This document shows, piece after piece, positions 1 through 11,970 of a stretch of DNA of 64,000 nt. How positions within the stretch are numbered: position 1 is the stretch's first letter; the number at the start of each line of letters is the position of its first letter. Below the pieces are notes generated by a model, which was not told the origin of the DNA, made no database searches, and worked only from the letters and a program-made list of their open reading frames with translations. A program made the position numbers and the translations under genes. This DNA is from Xiphydria camelus (lineage: Eukaryota > Arthropoda > Insecta > Hymenoptera > Xiphydriidae), in NCBI GenBank assembly GCA_963678675.1, contig OY783196.1, forward strand, positions 18,780,138 to 18,844,137, read 5' to 3'.

Positions 1-1227
1 CTCGCCCGCGTATTTTGCCTCTCTTACCTGAAACAGACAAAGAGAAAAGGTCTAATTAGCATTCGGCATTGCGATACGAAATTGGGGCGAAGAGCGAACG
101 CGCGAGAGTGTTCGTAATCGTTCTTGCCCGCGAGCGGGCGGGTGTAACGAATTGCGGCGCGGTTCTTGCTCCGATTCTTACGTAGACTCAACGCGATTAT
201 GTACGATACGTCTTAATAGCTCGAGAGGATCGAGGATGAAACGATCGGACGAGCGATGCGATTAGCCGCGAACGATTCCGAGTTGTTTATTCGCCGCGGC
301 TGCATTTCGAATCGTTTTACGTGATGTTGCTGCCGCTGCAACATCGAGGCGCCCCATTTCGCTATCAGCAGTGCACCAGCTCCGGTGCAACGGCTTGCGT
401 ACGATCTTGCGACGAATCGCAGGCGCAGGGTACCTTCGATCGACGAAGAATCGAACGAAAGGTTCTGCGAGACAAACTGAAGTTGACTCTAATTCGGTCT
501 TTAAATGAAAAATATTCATATTTCAAAATTTAATTTGTAATCCGTATACATATTCAATTTCACACGAAGAAGAAAATATCCGAAAACAAAATTATTCACT
601 GAATTATAAATGCGTTTCTCTCTACAACATCGTGACGTCATCGAAACGCTAGAGAGATACGCTTATGCGAAATAACGAGTACGAGAGAGAGAGATTTACA
701 CGATGACGTAGCTGTATTTGAAAATGTCGTTTCCCAATTCTGATGAGGCTGAAAATAAAAAATGAAAAAACACGGGGTAAATAATGTCGCCCACATTTTT
801 CGAATTTGCAACAAAAAAAATTGCTGTTCGAGTTGACGTGTCACGTTTGCAACACCTCGCTTGCTCGTTCGATCCGCTCTCCGTTGGTAAATCGTTTGCG
901 ATCTAACACGCTGCTGCGAAACTGAGAGCCAGGTCAGGTCGGTCATCTCGACAAAGGATGGAAATCAATGCACTCGCCGCGCTCGAGCCGTTATTACTCT
1001 ACTCGACGACCGGCCGGCACACTCGTGCCATTCATTCGTTCGGTACGCGCGGGAATAATCATCTGGAAATTAAATAAACATTGCGGCACTCTCTCCCCCC
1101 GCGACGTTACGACAGAATTTCACAAACGTCTCGCGGAGATGCAGTCGCATGAGAGTGCAGGGGAATTTCTCTTTGCGATTTGCTGTACTTAGCATGCAGA
1201 GCGAACTCTTAATTTTCGATCGTTTTT
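1..1227. other. Unannotated intergenic or intronic sequence
   Basis: No coding region, RNA gene or mobile element is recognisable. A perfect CRE-type palindrome TGACGTCA lies near 633-640, between short inverted copies of GCGTTTCTCTC and GAGAGATACGC. No transcript context supports a regulatory role. Open frames here are short and overlap on both strands. Confidence 0.5.
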
Positions 1228-1629
1228 TATACAGGCTGTTACTTAATGATAGGCCGTAATTGCAAGGGAATATTACTGAATCAATTTCCAGTAGAAAAGT
1301 TCATATTAACATGTGTCCTAAAATGTCTGGTTTTCAAGACAGGACGTCAAAGTTTTTAAAAAAATCGGTTTTTTAATAATATCTCAAAGATCCTTGTGCC
1401 GATTTTGTTGACATTTGGCACTGTTGTTTATTGTAATAAGACGCTAAGTTAGCACTAACTAGAAGATAATTATGAGTTCCAGTGGCGTCCCGGGGGACAG
1501 TCTCACGAATAATATTGACAAAAAAGGTGTACATTTTAGGACACATGTTAATATGAACTTTTCTACTGGAAATTGATTCAGTAATGTGCCCTTGCAATTA
1601 CGGCCTATCATTAAGTAATACCCTGTATA
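1228..1629. mobile_element. Fold-back element with ~98-bp terminal inverted repeats
   Basis: The left arm (1228-1326), starting TATACAGGCTGTTACTTAAT, is the reverse complement of the right arm (1531-1629), ending TAATACCCTGTATA, with only a few mismatches. The unique centre of about 204 bp has no recognised domain. Two overlapping minus-strand open frames cross the centre and right arm, but they read through the inverted repeat and are not credible genes. Mutual inversion, compact size and absence of coding capacity fit a non-autonomous DNA transposon. The termini lie at TA dinucleotides, so a TA target is possible; the superfamily is not determined. Confidence 0.75.
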
Positions 1630-1723
1630 ATAGATACACATGTTATCAGGAGTATCACGAAAAATTACACGGCTGAGGATATGATATCGTGGTACTGATA
1701 TGAAAATTTCTCTTTGAATATTT

Positions 1724-1955
1724 TTAATCCATTAGTGCTCGCTGGTAACTTTAGCTACCGAGCAATTTTTTATTTAAGACGTTGGATCAAGCATTTTCGT
1801 GTTGTTATTGACAAATTTCTTCGGAAGCTTAATTTTATGAAAAAGAATACACCTTCTAAAACCAATTCTTAAACATTGCAGAAACGATTAATCGAATATC
1901 TGCGAACAAAAATTATTTGGCAACTGAAAATGACACGGAGCACTAATGGATTAAT
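1724..1955. repeat. Small inverted-repeat pair, possible fold-back remnant
   Basis: TTAATCCATTAGTGCTC near 1724-1741 reappears inverted as GAGCACTAATGGATTAA near 1938-1955. The left arm also contains a local hairpin formed by GCTCGCTGGTA and TACCGAGC. The roughly 195 bp between the arms has no coding potential. This may be a small non-autonomous element whose right arm runs into the adjacent 194-bp tandem duplication. Confidence 0.45.
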
Positions 1956-2327
1956 TCGATTCGTGCAAAGAATTAAAACTTCCATTATATAAATCAACAT
2001 TCCCTTCGATGTGATTAAAACAATTCAATTGTATTATCGTAAAATAAAAAATTCAGGAATTAATATTCTCACTGCGTCTCTATCATTAATTAAACACGAC
2101 ATCCGTAGATATCGTTCCATTATTGCATACCCGACATACACTAACAGATTAACTCGATTGGTGCAAATAATAAAATCTTCCATTAAATCAGCATTCCCTT
2201 CGATGCAGTTAAAACAATTCAATTATGTTATCGTAAAATAAAAAATTAAGGAGTTTAATATTCTCACTGTGTCCTATCGTTAATTAAGCGCGACATCCGT
2301 AGATATCGTTCCGTTATCCTATACCCG
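1948..2327. repeat. Tandem duplication, two units of 194 bp
   Basis: Two diverged direct copies are offset by 194 bp. Shared landmarks are CATTCCCTTCGATG at 1998 and 2192, and GACATCCGTAGATATCGTTCC in both copies, ending at ATACCCG (2133 and 2327). Point differences and small indels show the duplication is not recent. The short ORFs crossing it repeat themselves and are by-products of the duplication. Confidence 0.8.
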
Positions 2328-4540
2328 CTACCTATACCCAGAGACCCAAGGGGCAAGCTGGCGTAAGAAACTCGCGGGACGAGACAGACACCGCGTAATA
2401 GCAACGGGCGAAGAGCCAGACGCTGTACGACGATTACATCGGAAAGAAATGAACACATACCCATTACGTCTAATGCAAGTGCAATAGCGATGCACGACGC
2501 GGTACGCGGATCTCTTATTAATTCGAGAGCGGCTCTGGAAAGCGGACTCGGGGATAGGGTACGACAGATAATGGCAATAGCGGCTCTCCCAATGGGCGAT
2601 CGGATTGCAATTCCGCGATTCGATCGGAGACAAACGCGCGTGCCTGCGCTCGACGCGCGCGGCGATGGGAATGGAATCGTTATTAGTAGAAAGCAAGAAG
2701 ACCTGATTCTACGCGCGCGCGGATTTCAATTAAGGAAGCCTTTTCAAAACCATCGGGTGCTTTTCGACGCGTATCTCTGCACCTGTATGCTGTATCACCC
2801 ACCATATGGCTTTCACGATTCCCGTCCGGTCGATTATTCCACTGGGTAACACCTCTTTTACCCTTATTTGCGTGCGAACTCTCGCGCGCGCGCGCGCGAG
2901 TTTGCTTTTCTCGGCGGAACGAAATCCGGTCTTTCCCGGGATTTTAAGACGTGATTAAAAGGCGCTACCGACGCGTGGGATAACTAGTTCTCGATTCGAG
3001 GCGTTACTAGTTTATCGAATGCAATTAACGAAGAAGTGATGTCAGCAACGAGGTAATAGATTCGGTCGACCGCAGCGTTACAACGTTGATGGTTGAATCA
3101 TCCACGCGTTTCGCTATTAAATCGCGAGTATTAATGAACGATCGTACGCGCCCGCCATTGATCGTTTCCTGTCCGAGATAAGAACGACTTTGCATCTACG
3201 GAGCGAACACGTGTAACACATGTAATCTATTGCACTCTTGCGCCGCGTGTGATATTTTCACTCTCATGCGCGCGCGAGCTTCGAGAATTGAAAACCGAGA
3301 CGGGTTATCCGATATAGTCGTTAAACCTCGCCGGATCGCACGTAAATACATTTTCTCCCGTGCTCTCTCTGCATCACGCGCGACTGACGTTATTTGACCG
3401 GCACCCGACAACGATCGATCGCCGTTTGCGATCTATCCGTCGCCGTTGCTTTCTCGCTCGTAAATGGTCGGAGGTAAGAGCCGCTTCGCGTTATTCCGGC
3501 AGATCGTTTTCCGACGCCAGAAGCTCGCCTGGCGCCATCGAGAAATGCGAGCCGACCTCGTCGTTGAATCGGGATTTTGCGAAGATTTCATTTCGATTCG
3601 CGATATCAGTCAAGATTTCTCGGGGTTCGGAGGATAATCGCGACTGGAATAGAGACGGAAGACTAAATTCCCTTTTATTTATAACGCTCGACGGCTAGTG
3701 TGCAAAACTCGACGATGTCATCATACGAGGAAACGATCGAGAAACACATTACACCCTTGCTATTCCGCGAGTTGCGGTTGCCGTCTGGCCGCGGCAGAAA
3801 CGCACGACGACGAAATTTCGCAACCGAGCTCGAGATAGACTGACGAAAGGTAGCCGCAGACTCCAGTCGCGAAATTATATGTACGCGCAGTCACCTCAAT
3901 CATCACCGAACGCGCTCGCTTCGCATAAGCCGCGCTGTTTGATTTGGTGTCGATTCGAGAGTTGCGAGCTATTATGGAAAGCGCTCGAGTAATAACGAGC
4001 GGAGAGCTCGTTTCTATTCTTGCTCGAAATCCGGTGCGGGAAGCACGCGTCTGCAGGCGGTGCCTGGAAAGAACATCGAATGCAGCAGTCGCGCGGTCTC
4101 GAACGGAAATGGATATTACGGAGAAAGAGCAATTTGACCGATCGACTACCGGTTTCCCGTCGCGCCGCGCGATAATTCGAAGCGACGGGGAAGAATAAGA
4201 TCGCGGAAGTCGTTGTCGCGTTGGCGCCGCGCGGAGAGTCGCCGTGCCGTGTCATTTGGCAAGTGGGTTTATTGGGCAACGCGGCGGCTCGATTGTTCAC
4301 CGATCGGACGGGCGAGATCATTAATCGCGCTCCGACAAATTGAACGATCGTTAAACGGAGCCTGGGTACCGCTTATCCCTGCAGCTGGTAGCCTCCCGTA
4401 TAATCGATAGCTCGCGCCGTGCCGAACGGCGATTTATAGGGCTGCCGGAGGTCGAGCGAACTGGGAAGAGATCGACGTTCCATGTGATGAATTCGAAGCT
4501 AAACGTTCCTCGCTGGCGACAAATCGTTGGGTAATATTCA
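2328..4540. other. Unannotated GC-rich sequence
   Basis: No gene, RNA or element is recognised. An alternating CG run (2882-2898) is the only low-complexity feature. Several open frames of 70-140 codons overlap on opposite strands, are arginine/serine-rich, and lack any domain I recognise. Confidence 0.5.
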
Positions 4541-4774
4541 TACGCGGAAAAAAATAGGTCGTACCATTTACAAAGTTTGTAGTAAATTTTTGGATAAGAC
4601 CAATTTATTGTTACGACAACTACAATTTTAGTAAAAATTACAGCAAAATTTGTAGAAGTTGCAAGATTTGCTGCAATTTCTACCAAAAATTGTAGTTAGC
4701 GTAACATTAAATCAGCCTTGTCCCGACATTTATCACAAACTTTGTAAATACTACGATTTAATTTTCTTCGTGTA
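4541..4774. mobile_element. Fold-back MITE-like element, family G copy 1
   Basis: The copy is palindromic end to end. The left arm starts TACGCGGAAAAAAATAGGTC and contains ACAAAGTTTGTAG; the right arm mirrors it, with CACAAACTTTGTAAATAC and ending TTTTCTTCGTGTA. A second copy of the family lies at 24599-24851. There is no coding potential. Termini resemble the TACACNGAGAAAA motif found on other elements in the window. Confidence 0.8.
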
Positions 4775-4789
4775 AAAATACGTTAGGGA

Positions 4790-5065
4790 CAGCATTACAC
4801 TTCCCTATCAGCGATATCCTGATTGGATTTCTATCGGGCCCTGATTAGATTTTGTGGATGTTTCATGAATCCATGACGCCACCTCCGCAGCAGGAGACTC
4901 CTGATAAGATTCCTAATGGAGTCCAGACATGGCCCTGACTTTCCTGATAGGAATTCTACGATGCAAGCGTTACAATTCCAGATCATCTCCGTAAGAGATT
5001 CCTTGTAAGAATCCTACTGAATCCCTAGATAAATTTCTACATGTTGATTTCTAACGAATTTTTTT
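4790..5065. repeat. Degenerate repeat rich in TCCTGATAGGA-like motifs
   Basis: Variants of CCTGATTGGATT, CCTGATTAGATT, CCTGATAAGATTCCTAATGG and CCTGATAGGAATTCTA recur on both strands within about 200 bp. They look like a decayed short-unit tandem or dispersed repeat. The unit length is not regular enough to define by eye. Confidence 0.35.
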
Positions 5066-8000
5066 CGGTGACGCTTTGAGTGATTCGATCGAAATTCGCG
5101 ATTCTGAAAGACGTAGATTTCGATAGAAACACGGTTCTCGACACGCTCGTTGGCGCGACGATGGAACTTTTCTCGTTTTTAATTGCAGCACACGTACGAT
5201 GTCGTTGTTTTCTTCAAGGCGACGCGTCAATCGAACGACGCTTTCTCAACTGTCGACGGTAACGGAGAAGTGTGACTGCGCGCGATCGAATTAAATGGTA
5301 AAGATTGAAACTTGATGTTGCAACGGTCGTATTGCGGGAAAGGAAATCGTGGCTAACGCTCTTTGGTTCGTTTCGATGACGATTGCGGATAAGTTTCGAA
5401 CGGTTACAAGTCGGATATATTAGACTTTGTTGGCAACTGAACGACGATATCTGCGATAAAATGGATTGCAATAAATTTGCATATCATTTCCTTTTGCCCT
5501 AGCCAGTCGCTGCATTCTATGATCTGCTCGAAATATCTCGGAGAAACGTTGCACCGAGATCATCGTAAAGATAGCACCAGAGTCGAGCGTTACGGAGCGA
5601 GTCAGAGAAATGATAAAATTTGACCCCTTTTTTCACGATATTCCCAACACAAATCGCTAATATTAACTAACGCAGCCATAGATACGGCATGCCAAGTCTA
5701 ATAAATCTTCAGTGTGGTCATAACTCTAGAAAAACTAGCTATATAATTTGCCGATGACGGCGAGCCGAGAAAATACACCTATTTGCAATCCGATACGACG
5801 GCCTTTCCACAAAGAACTTCATTTCTGCAACTGTTCCGGCTCCTTCCGCGTTGTAAAGTTACCCAGCCACACGGCAATACAGACGCAAATGCGATTATGC
5901 CGGAAGCTATTACCACTATAGACCGTCTCTAACGATAGGTGCGAATGGCCAGTCATGCATCGATCGCGCGTTATCCCTTTGAACGGCAATCAAGGAATGC
6001 GTGGACCTATCGTACGGACATCTAGATAAGTATACCGTGGACAGCCACGATTTGCAACGTATCATTACACACTGCAGGCATTATTCCCTCGAAGCTTTTA
6101 TTGATATCGATACGGAGAGTGTCGTGTAATCTCACTTTTCTGAACACCGGGTTAATTGGGGTGAGAATGCCGATTCCAATTTTCCGATTTCTATCACACT
6201 CCGAGTACGTAATACGTATGCGTTCGGTGTGCAATTCAAAACGCGAGAGGAATTCTTGCATATACGGTGTGCTGCTCACTGCGCTGTATTTTCTCATAAA
6301 TCAACAAGAACGATTTTCGAACGAAATGAATCTGAATTGAAAATTCAACAAATGTTACGATATAAATTCCAATGGGAATTTCACGACTGAGTTTATCGCT
6401 TTCTCTGATAATTCTAATCTATCTACGGTATACCCCGATGCCTCGCATGCTCGTGAATCGCAGTTTCGTGCAGCCGAGTCGAGTTCACCGGAGACCTTAT
6501 CGAATGCGACATATGTGCGGGATAAAGGAACGAAGCGAGAGCGCGAGTCCGGCGAGTTTTATTGGTTTAATCGAGTGTTCGAAATCAAAGTGAAACTCTG
6601 TCCGAGCGCGACTCCATGCATCGTCTCCGCGCGCGTAATTGATGTAATTGTTCTATGAATAGAGGTATCGTACATACGTGGACGCTCGCGTAATCAAAGA
6701 GTGGAAGCGCGTCGAGGAGAAGAAGCGCGTGTGCGTTCGCATACGTCTTCGTGTGCGGGACGCGAGACGTTGTCTTTCTTATTCCGATAATTGTCTACGT
6801 GTCGTGCATTCAGCGATGCAGATCGTCTAATGCAATCGCGGATTTGCACAGCGCCGCTCATTCGTTACTGCTAGATGGATAGCTGTATTTACATGGAACG
6901 AATCGATTTCCAACGGGGAGTTCAAGTTTCGATCGGGGCTTGATTACGTTCCGAGTTCAACCGACGAACAATAATTAACTCCGTCAAATCCCGACGGCGT
7001 TTCTTTTTTTAACGCAGCGACTGAATTTACACACAACGGCTCGCATCAATTCATTCGCACAAGCAAAACGACTAATCAGAGCAAGACTCTTCGAAAGTGT
7101 ACAATGTCCGTTGTCGCTGTATCGTGTGAAGTCTGCATGAGCCAGTGTATGCGAACGAAATCGACTGCACTTACGACGGAGGAGTTTGAGAGCCGATGCG
7201 GATCACGAAACGCAGTTATGAAGACGATATGAAATGGAAAGCGCTCGACCACTCTTGCCCAACTCCCTTGCAATATGGAATTGCAGATATTCCAAACGCT
7301 CGATCGTTATCCGACGAATATAATTATTGCAGCGCGCGTCGACGTCGCGGTTGTTTCGCGACAAACTTTCACAAATCGGGGAGCGCTTCATAGAAGCTGA
7401 GCGATAATTCTTTCGCGGGGCAGATTTGTGGGGCAGATTTGTGGATGCTGTAAATAAAAGGGCCGATATCGTGGTTTCAAATTCTCTTTGTTAACTAAGA
7501 GATGAAGGAAAAATTGAATATGCGGTCCGTGTGCGAAAAATGTCAACTAAACAAATCCACCTGCTACGCAACAGCACTTAAAACGTGCCGCCGATACGTA
7601 CAGCACCGACAACCCTTTCCTTTCTCTCGCAAGCTCACCTCGCTTGTACGGCGAAGGAGAGAGCAAGAGATGACGAACCCCGCAAAAAATCGAGATAATC
7701 GTCGCGAAAGTCGAGTCAAATAACACGCGCATCGAGCGTCGAGTGGCTCCGCGCGATAAATTCAATTCCACGACATTAGTTCGACAATCGAGAAGCCAAT
7801 CGACTTATACGTTTCCGCGATCAGCGTTAGAGTGATTTAACGCCGGTGATCTATCCGAGAGATTTGTCTGGCTTCTTCCCTTTCTCGCGCGGACCGATGC
7901 CTCTGGCGCAGAGACAGCGATACCCCGGAGCCGGCATCTACGAGTGTAACGCGACGTCGCCACTTCGGTTATCTAACGGCGATGTCATAATACCGCCATT

Positions 8001-8558
8001 TTTCCCGTGTAATTTTATGCGACTATCGAGTAAAATCGGTTTCTAATCGCCCGTTGCCGACGGGCGGAAGGAAGAGACGTTTCTTGCACAATCAACGGAG
8101 CGAGCGCCTGCCGCGCGAGAGGTTTTTTACGCGAGTCCCCACCGCGCGGAATACCAGGGGCCGCTCAACAGCGCCGCTTTCGCGAAACCCGCCGTAAAGT
8201 TCAGTAAACCACCGCGTAGAAGCTGCGGAAGGAAGATCGCCCGCCGCTCGCGTTGCGCAACGTTGCGAGTCGCCGCCGCCTCGCCGGATGGGTCGGGCAA
8301 AAATGCGTGCGAGAAAGTGCGATAAAGCGGCTGTACGAACGGTGTTCGGGCGGTCCATAATTTGCCATAAAGCGGCTCCAACGCTCGCAGTTAGGCGCGC
8401 TCGAATAACGCGCGCGCGCGGACCTCGGGGACGTATTAATTAGTCTCCTCCAGAGTGCCCCGCGCGTCGACGGCACCCGGAAATAGCGGGCCATTCGCGC
8501 GAGGAGGCAGGTAGTTGCTATCCTTTTTTTTGTCGTTATTCCGATCGACTGCCGAGAA
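5066..8558. other. Unannotated intergenic or intronic sequence
   Basis: No supported gene or element. A 15-bp direct repeat (GGGGCAGATTTGTGG, 7419-7448) is the only local structure noted. Open frames of up to about 97 codons overlap on several frames and show no recognisable domain. Confidence 0.5.

Positions 8559-8559
<1 letters not shown>

Positions 8560-8628
<69 letters not shown>
8560..8628. repeat. (GA)n microsatellite, about 34 units
   Basis: An uninterrupted GA dinucleotide tract of about 69 bp. The plus-strand open frame through it encodes an Arg-Glu dipeptide run that is purely a product of the repeat. Such GA tracts can bind GAGA-type factors in insects, but nothing here shows that it acts that way. 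Confidence 0.95.
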
Positions 8629-8632
<4 letters not shown>

Positions 8633-10497
8633 CCGTAGCGGGGAACTTTCGGGCTGGTCTTACCTCGGCTTTTATAGCCGAGTTCCTGGAGAAACTCTTG
8701 AAAAGGAAACGAATCTATATTCGTCGACGTAGGTGAGATGATTGCCGGGTGCGTTTGTGATTTATAGACGTTTGTTTTGAAATGGAGGTTGAAGTTGGAG
8801 CACGCGGGAGCAAGTGTCAGGGTCCGCGCGTTGTATCACCTCGGGAGAAGGTCGAGATCGGATTCTCTATCCGAAATCGTTCCGCAAACGGTCAAGGCGA
8901 ACACGCGGCTGTGAGAAACGTTTGAATCTTTCCACGTCTGTCAGTCCGAATGCCTCTCTGACGTATCGAGCATATTCGATTCGTGTTCGTCGCTCCGCTA
9001 CATTCTTTGTCGCATTAACATTATAAATCCATTATCTCGATGTGCGATTGAGATGAGATATGCAAATCACTGTCGAGAATGTTACCTCCGGATTGTGTAG
9101 AGCGGAAGGTAGAGGAGAACAATGAGATCGCGCGCGCTGCGAATCACTCGGGCGGACGGACGTATCGCGTGATTAATATATTCTTACGCGGTATCTCTAG
9201 ATGGTTTTCGACCGGAGCTCTGTACCGGTGGTCGACTCGGTGTCGTAGGTGAGTCCGGATGTAGAGAACGACGCGGGTGGCGGGGAGTACAATGGATTTA
9301 ATGAAAGGTGGAGGCTCGATCCATTATTGCCGATCGATAAGATTTGTGTATATGTATACGAAAATAACTCTTATGTACGATTATATATCAGTCTTATCGG
9401 AATCTGATTTGAATAGGGAAATCCGGATCTGTACTTGATTCGGGCCTAAATAAATTTTTAGCGATATAGGTACTAAAATAATACCAAATTCTTATCAATA
9501 TAATAAAAGATAGATAATATTTTATTATATTGTAAATTTTATAAGTTTTACTGTATGTACATTTTCTAAAGAATAAAACCACCACTTTTTCTCCGCGTTG
9601 GATAAATGCTCGGTTTCAAAATCACATAGGATCAATCAGTCGTCAGGCCAAGAGATTCTCTCTACGTCCGTCTCGGGAAAGTCACCGGAAAACGACCTCA
9701 AGTTCCGGAACACCGTTGCCTCATATTTTCAGCGATTAGCTCCAACTCGCACGTGATCGACTCTACTAATTTCTGCAGCAGAGTTCAGAATTTCTGCATC
9801 CATAGATACGCGTATCTGTATTCTCGCTGCGGCTTATGCAAATGAGACGTCAACACCGCTGCTTACGATTCTCGAAAAGACTTTTTCAATGGCCCTGCGT
9901 GCCGAGAGCCTAATTACACGGTATTGGGAGTGGTATAAGTCGTAATTTAACCAGTCTTAATATGAGCCTTGCTTACGGCAAATTAGAGGCACCTCGCGAC
10001 TGGTATATATAACACGGGCGATTACAGGCTCGTTAGAAAGTGATATTCGCGACGGCGCAACCCCTTCACCTGGCGTAAGCGGGGTTGATACTCGATCATC
10101 TCACCCGTTACTCTTGCTTCTCGCCTCTCGCCATGCGACGAAAACGAAATTTTCACGTGGCACTGGACGACAGCCGCGTGCTGAGATATTTTTTAAAAAG
10201 TTTTTACGCCAACGGCGTTTGACCGGTAATGCTGTAATTTCTAGCGTCGGTCGTACGACGAATGATCCGTGTCCACGGAAATGACCAATATTAGCCATAT
10301 TTCAGAACCAGACGAGAAAAATCTCCCTCGACATATTTCACCGAAAGGACTGGAGCGACTAGTTTTACTCGTACCTGATAATCGCCCAGATTTTTCGTTC
10401 GATTGCGTGACAGGGATATTATAATAATTGAGGAACTGACCTGCAATGTGTGCAGTTCTTGAAGAAATGACGTCGAGTTTTAGAAAAGTAATACATG
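8629..10497. other. Unannotated sequence
   Basis: No supported gene. An AT-rich patch lies near 9380-9560. A TATATATAA string at about 10004-10012 has no accompanying exon that I can recognise, so it is not called a promoter. Confidence 0.5.
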
Positions 10498-10728
10498 CAC
10501 TGAGAGGAAAATGTAGAAAATTTGATAAAATCGGCGGTTACTGGTCGGGGAACGCAGATCGAGTTACTTGAACTAATAATTGACTCGAATGGACTACATC
10601 TTGTTTCTTTCAAATAGTCGTAAATCGTTGCAACTAAATTTATTAGCTGAAGCAACTAATTCTGCATTCCTCCACCCGTAAATGCAGATTTAATTAAATA
10701 TATACCTATCATTATTTATTTCCGTGTG
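10498..10728. mobile_element. Fold-back MITE-like element, family B copy 1
   Basis: Starts CACTGAGAGGAAAATGTAG and ends in TTTATTTCCGTGTG. The internal arms GAGTTACTTGAACTAATAATT and GCAACTAATTCTGCATTCC are imperfect inverses of each other. It is the reverse complement of the copy at 16381-16592 and related to those at 20038-21290 and 53932-54152. No coding potential. Confidence 0.75.
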
Positions 10729-11970
10729 TTACCGAAGACATGGAATTTTAAATGTACGAGATTCGAATCTAGGTCAATACAAGAAACTGCATTTTACCGC
10801 AGATCGGTGTTCCCCGATCAAACCCCTATATCTCCTCGCTGGCGAAGCCACGACGACACGTGTCCACAACAATAGGGCTCCAAATTTTGCGCAAGCCAAT
10901 CAGCATTGCACATCGGCTCGAGAAACCCGAGTGAAATTTGATCGAACCGGTTGGCCAAACTGCGGTGGGATTTGTGAAACGCGAATAGGGCGAAGCGCGC
11001 CGCGATAGAATAGAATAGACGGAAGATCAAAAATTCGTCGATAATAATCGGTATACCGATGACTCATTGGACAGAAAATTCCGGAGGAATTATCGTATTT
11101 ACTTGCCGACTATATGACACTTGTTTCCAGCTCTTTGCGGCGCGTGTTTTGCCGAATACACACACACGCACACGCGGGGGGTAAACATTCCAATGGGACC
11201 ACCCGTCACGCGACTGTTTTTCTACAGCTTCAGTTCACGCGGCGAACCGATTTGAGGCGAATTCCACTCCGTATACGATCGCCTCGAATTGAATCACCTC
11301 GAACGATTAGACGCGCTCGATGTGCGATGAGCGATTTATCGGTTGTTCTTGTCGATTTGCTAGGAGAACGCGCATCGCGCTTTCAAAATCATCCTCTTCT
11401 TCTTAGTCCTTTTTCGGACGAATTCCTCCGGTAGAGAAAGTACCACCTTAATGATCTATTCTTCGTGAAATTACCGGCCATTATAGAAAAAAAGTCAGCG
11501 TTGCTTTGGAGTTTGGAGCACAAGATCGGCCGAGAAGAGAAAGGAGAAAGGATCACCTTCGAATTTCTCACGTCGAACTCGTCTCGATTAATCATTCGAT
11601 CGTTGTCGACGCGAAACCGGAAGCACCCGCGCGTAATCAATCTTGTATACAGACGTACCTAAATTTCGTATGCATACGTAAGAAGGGGTCTAAGAATACG
11701 CTGGACGTCGTTAGGATATCGCTTTCGTTTCGTCGTGCTTGACGGCGGTCAACCGGCCGATCGATCGCGCGAAATGGATCGTCGAGTGGTAATGGAATTA
11801 TCGAGTCGGCACGACAATTTTTCTTTTTCGTGGTACGCGTGGAACGAAAGCGCCGCACGACGAGGTAAAGAACTGCAGGTTGTTCCATTGTTGCGCTCGT
11901 ACGATCGCGTGTCGAATCGCGAAACTAGTTGAATGTACAATGCCGATTCGCCTTGAATGGAACGTCCGAT
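10729..11970. other. Unannotated sequence
   Basis: No recognised gene or element. A short CA-rich run occurs near 11159-11175. Overlapping open frames of 60-106 codons on both strands share no features with known proteins. Confidence 0.5.

Noticed and set aside
2011..2241. Plus-strand frame repeating its own start at its end
   Set aside because: It is a by-product of the 194-bp tandem duplication.
8515..8736. Open frame with a long Arg-Glu repeat
   Set aside because: It is only the translation of the (GA)n microsatellite.
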